Shown here in pieces: positions 7,194 through 9,956 of a DNA stretch of 9,956 bases. The DNA is from Salinisphaera sp. UBA6602 (GTDB lineage Bacteria; Pseudomonadota; Gammaproteobacteria; Nevskiales; Salinisphaeraceae), in assembly GCA_002433465.1 (NCBI GenBank), contig DJIE01000274.1:5659-15614 (forward strand), in the 5' to 3' direction. The notes beneath the pieces were generated by a model, which saw only the letters and a list, made by a program, of their open reading frames with translations, was not told where the DNA came from and did no database searches. How positions within the stretch are numbered: the first letter of the stretch is position 1; each line of letters opens with the position of its first letter. The position numbers and the translations under genes were made by a program.

Positions 7194-7901
7194 ATGAGTG
7201 CGAATATGCTGGAAGTTAAGGATTTGCATGCCTATTACGGCAAGAGCCACGTCCTCCAGGGTGTGGATTTCAAGGTGGGTCGCGGCGAGATCGTGAGCCT
7301 GCTCGGGCGTAACGGCGTGGGCCGTTCGACCACCTGCAAGGCGATCATGGGCCTGGTCGCGCCGCACGGCACGATCGAGTTCGATGGCGAATCGGTAGCC
7401 GGGCTCAAGTCGCACCAGGTGGCGCGCCGCGGTATCGGCTACGTGCCGGAAGATCGGCTGATCTTTTCCGGGCTCACCACCAGGGAAAACCTCGAAATGG
7501 GGGCCAAGAAGGTGGGCGCGAAAACCGGCTGGTCGCTACAGGATGCCTACGAACTGTTCCCGCGCCTGTCCGAGCGCGCCGATGTGAAGGCGGATCTGCT
7601 CTCTGGCGGCGAGCAACAGATGCTGACCATGTGTCGCACGCTGATGGGCGACCCCAAGCTGATCATGATCGACGAGCCCACCGAGGGGCTGGCACCGCAG
7701 ATTGTCTCCCAGGTGGGCGACTTTCTGCTCGCGATCGCCGACAAGGGCATTTCCGTGCTACTGGTCGAACAGCGTTTGAGTATCGCCATGCGGGTGTCGC
7801 ATCGGGTCTATGTGATGGGCCACGGCCGGATCGTGTTCGAAGGCACGCCGGCCGACCTGGAGGCCGACGACAGCGTGCGGCGAGAGTGGCTGGAGGTTTG
7901 A
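7194..7901 (+). CDS. LivF-type ABC importer ATP-binding protein with Arg in Walker A (operon 1)
   Basis: A 235-residue cytoplasmic ATPase, last gene of the operon. The order of motifs is normal: A-loop YYGKSHVL at 14-21, Walker A at 38-46, GYVPEDR at 82-88, signature LSGGEQQ at 136-142, Walker B LIMIDEP at 156-162 with Glu161. Walker A reads GRNGVGRST: Arg44 (CGT, 7323-7325) replaces the near-invariant Lys. AAA or AAG to CGT needs several base changes, so a single sequencing error is unlikely. The switch position is Gln193 (LLVEQR), as commonly seen in LivF. The start at 7194 is preferred; GTG at 7191 shares a base with the LivG stop and ATG at 7206 is also possible. A purine-rich GCGAGG lies about 10 nt before 7194. 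The subunit is probably functional as the non-canonical half of an asymmetric pair. Confidence 0.93.
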   Translation: MSANMLEVKDLHAYYGKSHVLQGVDFKVGRGEIVSLLGRNGVGRSTTCKAIMGLVAPHGTIEFDGESVAGLKSHQVARRGIGYVPEDRLIFSGLTTRENLEMGAKKVGAKTGWSLQDAYELFPRLSERADVKADLLSGGEQQMLTMCRTLMGDPKLIMIDEPTEGLAPQIVSQVGDFLLAIADKGISVLLVEQRLSIAMRVSHRVYVMGHGRIVFEGTPADLEADDSVRREWLEV

Positions 7902-8092
7902 TCGCCGGGCGTAACGGGTATCGTCTTGCGCTGTGCGTGCGCCCGTGACTGCATGCCCGCTGGCCCAGCCAATCGACTTTGGTGCGCGCCGATTGCGCGG
8001 TATCGGCCCGACAGGCGCGGTGGCGAGCGATGCGGTGGTCGGGATTGTGCTGCTTTCGTCCTAAGCCTGAAGATCGGTACGAACAGCCATCG

Positions 8093-8110
8093 GACGAACG
8101 TTCGATCGTC
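8093..8110. promoter_or_regulatory. Inverted repeat GACGA-N8-TCGTC with inner palindrome
   Basis: GACGA (8093-8097) and TCGTC (8106-8110) are inverted arms; CGAACGTTCG at 8095-8104 is itself a perfect 10-bp palindrome. The sequence resembles the palindrome at 2649-2660 in composition and flank (both end in CAAG on the right). It may be a second regulator site; no regulator can be named. Confidence 0.35.
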
Positions 8111-8121
8111 AAGGCCACACG

Positions 8122-8142
8122 CGTAAAGCGTTTGCGGTTTTT
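8122..8142 (+). terminator. Weak candidate terminator hairpin
   Basis: CGTAAA (8122-8127) and TTTGCG (8131-8136) can pair with one G-T wobble around a GCG loop, followed by G and five T residues (8138-8142). The stem is short and AT-rich and lies about 220 nt after the LivF stop, so it would be a weak terminator at best. Confidence 0.25.
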
Positions 8143-8189
8143 ATCGCCACTTTCATACGTTTGGGCGTATTCGATTGCTGTATCAGTCA

Positions 8190-8208
8190 AGTGAAACGGG
8201 GTTTCACT
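8190..8208. promoter_or_regulatory. Palindromic operator AGTGAAAC-GGG-GTTTCACT (site B)
   Basis: Perfect 8-bp arms around GGG. The inner TGAAAC-N3-GTTTCA is identical in arms and spacing to site A (2625-2639). It lies about 137 bp before the SD at 8331 and so is placed to control the second operon. It fits the PsrA-type consensus as I remember it; a TetR-family lipid-responsive repressor or activator is the best guess. Confidence 0.65.
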
Positions 8209-8345
8209 AAGCTGTTGACGGGGCTGTGCGGGCGTGGCAGCTTTGAGCCGTAGAAAAGAAAAATGCCGCCGGGGCACGCGACCCAGATCGCAAACATAAA
8301 AACGCTACCGGACATTCGGCAAATACAACCGGAGGAGATCACCGC

Positions 8346-8507
8346 ATGAGCGATCGTCGGATCGATACGCGGTTGCCGATACGCCTGTGTCGGTCAGCAA
8401 TGCATGGCCCAGCCCAGCCGAGCTTCGTGCCGGGGCAAGGCTGCGCTGTATACCCTCCCTTTGTTGTTGCCGGTTTGGTCGGGCCGTCGTGCGTAGCGCC
8501 GGTTTGA
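8346..8507 (+). CDS. Doubtful 53-codon ORF or gene remnant with a strong SD
   Basis: ATG at 8346 follows GGAGGAG (8331-8337) by eight bases, one of the best ribosome-binding sites in the window, yet the frame ends after 53 codons (TGA 8505-8507). The product begins MSDRRIDTRLPIRLCRSA and is rich in Pro, Val and Cys; I recognise no family. A different frame, open to TAG at 8567-8569, ends with a membrane-like segment (SAGLILLFVPGVFAVYGF) but has no good start of its own. Possibilities are a short leader peptide coupled to the LivH-type gene, a frameshifted small membrane protein, or a relic of a displaced gene. Leu/Ile/Val codons are not clustered as in classical attenuators. The strong SD is seen; function is not inferred. 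Confidence 0.3.
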   Translation: MSDRRIDTRLPIRLCRSAMHGPAQPSFVPGQGCAVYPPFVVAGLVGPSCVAPV

Positions 8508-8581
8508 TTCTGTTGTTCGTGCCCGGCGTGTTCGCCGTGTACGGCTTTTGCCCTTCGTTCGCTCAATAGGGAGAGACCGTC

Positions 8582-9445
8582 TTGGATTTGTTCCTTCAGC
8601 AGGTTCTAAACGGCCTGACGCTCGGCAGCATCTACGGGCTCGTCGCCCTGGGGCTGACGCTGGTTTACGGCATCCTGCACGTGCCCAACTTCGCCCACGG
8701 CGCGCTGTACATGGTTGGCGCCTACGTCTGTTATTTCACCATGGCCGACCTGGGCCTGAACTACTGGGTCGCGATCGCCGCCGCCGCGGTGGTGGTGGCC
8801 GCCATGTCGGTGATCTGCGAACGGCTGGTGTTTCATCCGCTTCGCAACGCGCCGCCGATCCACGACAAGATCGCGGCGATCGGCATCCTGCTGTTTCTCG
8901 AGGCGGTGGTGCAGATGTACTGGGGTGCGGACTTCCGCCGTATTGCATCGCCCTATAACCAGATTCTGCAGATCGGCGGCCTGACGCTGCCTGCGCAGCG
9001 GTTGCTGATCATCGTCGGGGCGTTTTCGCTCATGGGGGCGCTGCATCTGTATCTGAAAAAGACCATGACCGGCGCGACCATCGTCGCCATGGCCCAGAAC
9101 CGTGAAGGCGCGTTCCTGGTGGGTATCGATGCCAACCGCGTCGCGATGATGACCTTCGCCATCGCCGGCGCGCTGGCCGCGGTCGCCGCCGGGCTGTTCG
9201 CGCCGATCAACCTGGTTTATCCGGCCATGGGCCATCTGGTGCTGCTCAAGGCCTTCGTGATCATCATCCTGGGCGGCATGGGCAGTATTCCGGGCGCGAT
9301 CATCGGCGGCCTGATCATCGGCTTTTCCGAAGCGCTCGGCGGCTTCTATCTGTCGAGCACCTACAAGGACGTCATCGCCTTCGTGCTTCTGGTCGTGATC
9401 CTGTCGATCAAGCCGACCGGTCTGTTCACCAAGGGGGTGCGCTAA
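8582..9445 (+). CDS. LivH-type ABC importer inner-membrane permease (operon 2)
   Basis: A 287-residue polytopic permease, the normal length for LivH. It starts LFLQQVLNGLTLGSIYGLVA with ALGLTLVYGILHVPNFAHGA, the conserved first helices, and carries the coupling region FVIIILGGMGSIPGAIIGGL near residues 223-242 and the ending SIKPTGLFTKGVR. The start is a TTG at 8582: GGGAGAG (8569-8575) is well placed and the family N-terminus begins here, with an in-frame TAG only 12 bases upstream. It is clearly a separate paralogue of the LivH-type permease at 4221, sharing fold motifs but not local wording or the 20-residue insert. Its stop TAA overlaps the next ATG by one base, implying coupled translation. 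ATPases and a binding protein are expected beyond the window. Confidence 0.93.
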   Translation: MDLFLQQVLNGLTLGSIYGLVALGLTLVYGILHVPNFAHGALYMVGAYVCYFTMADLGLNYWVAIAAAAVVVAAMSVICERLVFHPLRNAPPIHDKIAAIGILLFLEAVVQMYWGADFRRIASPYNQILQIGGLTLPAQRLLIIVGAFSLMGALHLYLKKTMTGATIVAMAQNREGAFLVGIDANRVAMMTFAIAGALAAVAAGLFAPINLVYPAMGHLVLLKAFVIIILGGMGSIPGAIIGGLIIGFSEALGGFYLSSTYKDVIAFVLLVVILSIKPTGLFTKGVR

Positions 9446-9956
9446 TGAACCGTGCAATCGATTTTCTGCTCGGCTCGACCATGCGCTGGCTGCTGCTGGC
9501 CCTGGCGGTCGTCTTCCCGCTGGTCACCGATAACGAGTACCACATCTATGTGATGGCGCTGGCCTTCATCTGGGCGATCGCCGTCTACGGCATGAACATC
9601 ATCACCGGCTACTGCGGCCAGCTCAATCTGGCCCACGGCGGCTTCTTTGCGATTGGCGCCTATGTCGTGGCCATTCTGACCGTCGATCACGGCTGGCCGT
9701 TCTGGCCCGCTTTCGCCGCGGCCGGGCTGTTCGGCGCGGTGTTCGGGTTCGTGGTGGGTATCGTGTCGTTGCGGCTCAAGGAGCACTATTTCGCCATCTT
9801 CACCCTGTGTGTCGGCTACATCATCTATCTGATGATCGACAAGTGGGAAGCACTCACCCACGGCTCGCTGGGCATCATCAATATCGCCCCGCCGGAAGGT
9901 TTCGGCCTGGTCGATTTCACCCAGACGATCCCGTTCTACTATCTGGTGCTGGCCTT
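9445..9956 (+). CDS. LivM-type ABC importer permease (operon 2), cut by window end
   Basis: The first 170 codons of a second LivM-like permease, running off the right edge. ATG at 9445 overlaps the LivH-type stop (TAATG) and follows AGGGGG (9432-9437) by seven bases. After a short cytoplasmic start (MNRAIDFLLGS) comes a first helix, then the hallmark IWAIAVYGMNIITGYCGQLN followed by LAHGGFFAIGAY, equivalent to LivM GQxSxGHxxFxxxGAY, and SLRLKEHYFAIFTL, the typical LivM third-helix region. It is a paralogue of the permease at 5168 and pairs with the product of the preceding gene. Whether it also carries a C-terminal extension cannot be seen. Confidence 0.92.
   Translation, partial: MNRAIDFLLGSTMRWLLLALAVVFPLVTDNEYHIYVMALAFIWAIAVYGMNIITGYCGQLNLAHGGFFAIGAYVVAILTVDHGWPFWPAFAAAGLFGAVFGFVVGIVSLRLKEHYFAIFTLCVGYIIYLMIDKWEALTHGSLGIINIAPPEGFGLVDFTQTIPFYYLVLA

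Larger units (their letters stand above)
7902..8345. other. Gene-free regulatory region between the two importer operons
   Basis: 444 bp with no convincing gene; short ORFs here lack ribosome-binding sites and family features. It holds an inverted repeat at 8093-8110, a small hairpin with a T-run at 8122-8142, a strong palindromic operator at 8190-8208 and a strong SD at 8331-8337. No clear sigma70 pair stands out; TTGACG at 8215-8220 lacks a good -10 box at the right distance. No strong intrinsic terminator follows the LivF-type gene directly. Confidence 0.6.

Noticed and set aside
7926..8194. Two short plus-strand ORFs in the inter-operon gap
   Set aside because: No SD sequence, no hydrophobic or domain pattern, and they cover apparent regulatory palindromes.
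7663..8277. 204-codon minus-strand open frame over the LivF end and intergenic region
   Set aside because: No ribosome-binding site or family motifs; over half overlaps LivF antisense and it crosses the site B operator.
8346..8581. Classical branched-chain amino-acid attenuator leader
   Set aside because: Neither short frame has a cluster of Leu/Ile/Val codons followed by a terminator hairpin and T-run.
8606..9457. 283-codon minus-strand open frame
   Set aside because: Antisense shadow of the second LivH-type permease, same reversed-membrane-protein composition.

Overview
The window is high in G+C and has the compact, SD-led operon style of a proteobacterium. The GAAAC-N3-GTTTC palindromes and the ETF-QO/SDR/Liv gene mix suggest a gammaproteobacterium (perhaps a Salinisphaera/Nevskiales or Halomonas/Pseudomonas-like lineage). 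That placement is inferred from style and memory, not from a marker gene. No tRNA, rRNA, CRISPR array or insertion sequence was seen.

Left part (1-2564, minus strand): the 3'-truncated gene for electron-transfer flavoprotein:ubiquinone oxidoreductase (ETF-QO) lies downstream of a classical short-chain dehydrogenase/reductase (SDR), separated by 188 bp that hold a nested stem-loop. The SDR has a good sigma70-type promoter at 2591-2618.

Middle (2565-7901): a divergent intergenic region carries a TGAAAC-N3-GTTTCA palindrome and a second perfect 12-bp palindrome. It leads into a complete five-gene Liv/HAAT-type ABC importer on the plus strand: periplasmic binding protein, LivH-type permease, LivM-type permease with a long C-terminal membrane extension, LivG-type ATPase and LivF-type ATPase. 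The genes after the binding protein overlap or nearly abut, so they look co-translated. Two GC-rich hairpins separate the binding-protein gene from the permeases.

Right part (7902-9956): a 444-bp gene-free stretch repeats the same operator type (AGTGAAAC-GGG-GTTTCACT) and the same aaCCGGAGGAGa ribosome-binding segment. A doubtful 53-codon ORF follows, then a second Liv-type importer operon begins (LivH-like gene with a TTG start, LivM-like gene running off the window).

How the parts fit: ETF-QO passes electrons from acyl-CoA dehydrogenases to ubiquinone. An SDR and two Liv-type importers sit beside it, and two promoter regions share an operator matching the consensus remembered for PsrA, a fatty-acid-responsive TetR regulator. 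The inference is a lipid- or organic-acid-uptake and oxidation region rather than simple branched-chain amino-acid import; the substrate cannot be read from the sequence. The most unusual protein-level signal is in the ATPase pair. LivF has Arg instead of the Walker A Lys, LivG has a degenerate signature motif, and both fall in the same composite ATP site, predicting an asymmetric importer with one canonical and one degenerate site.
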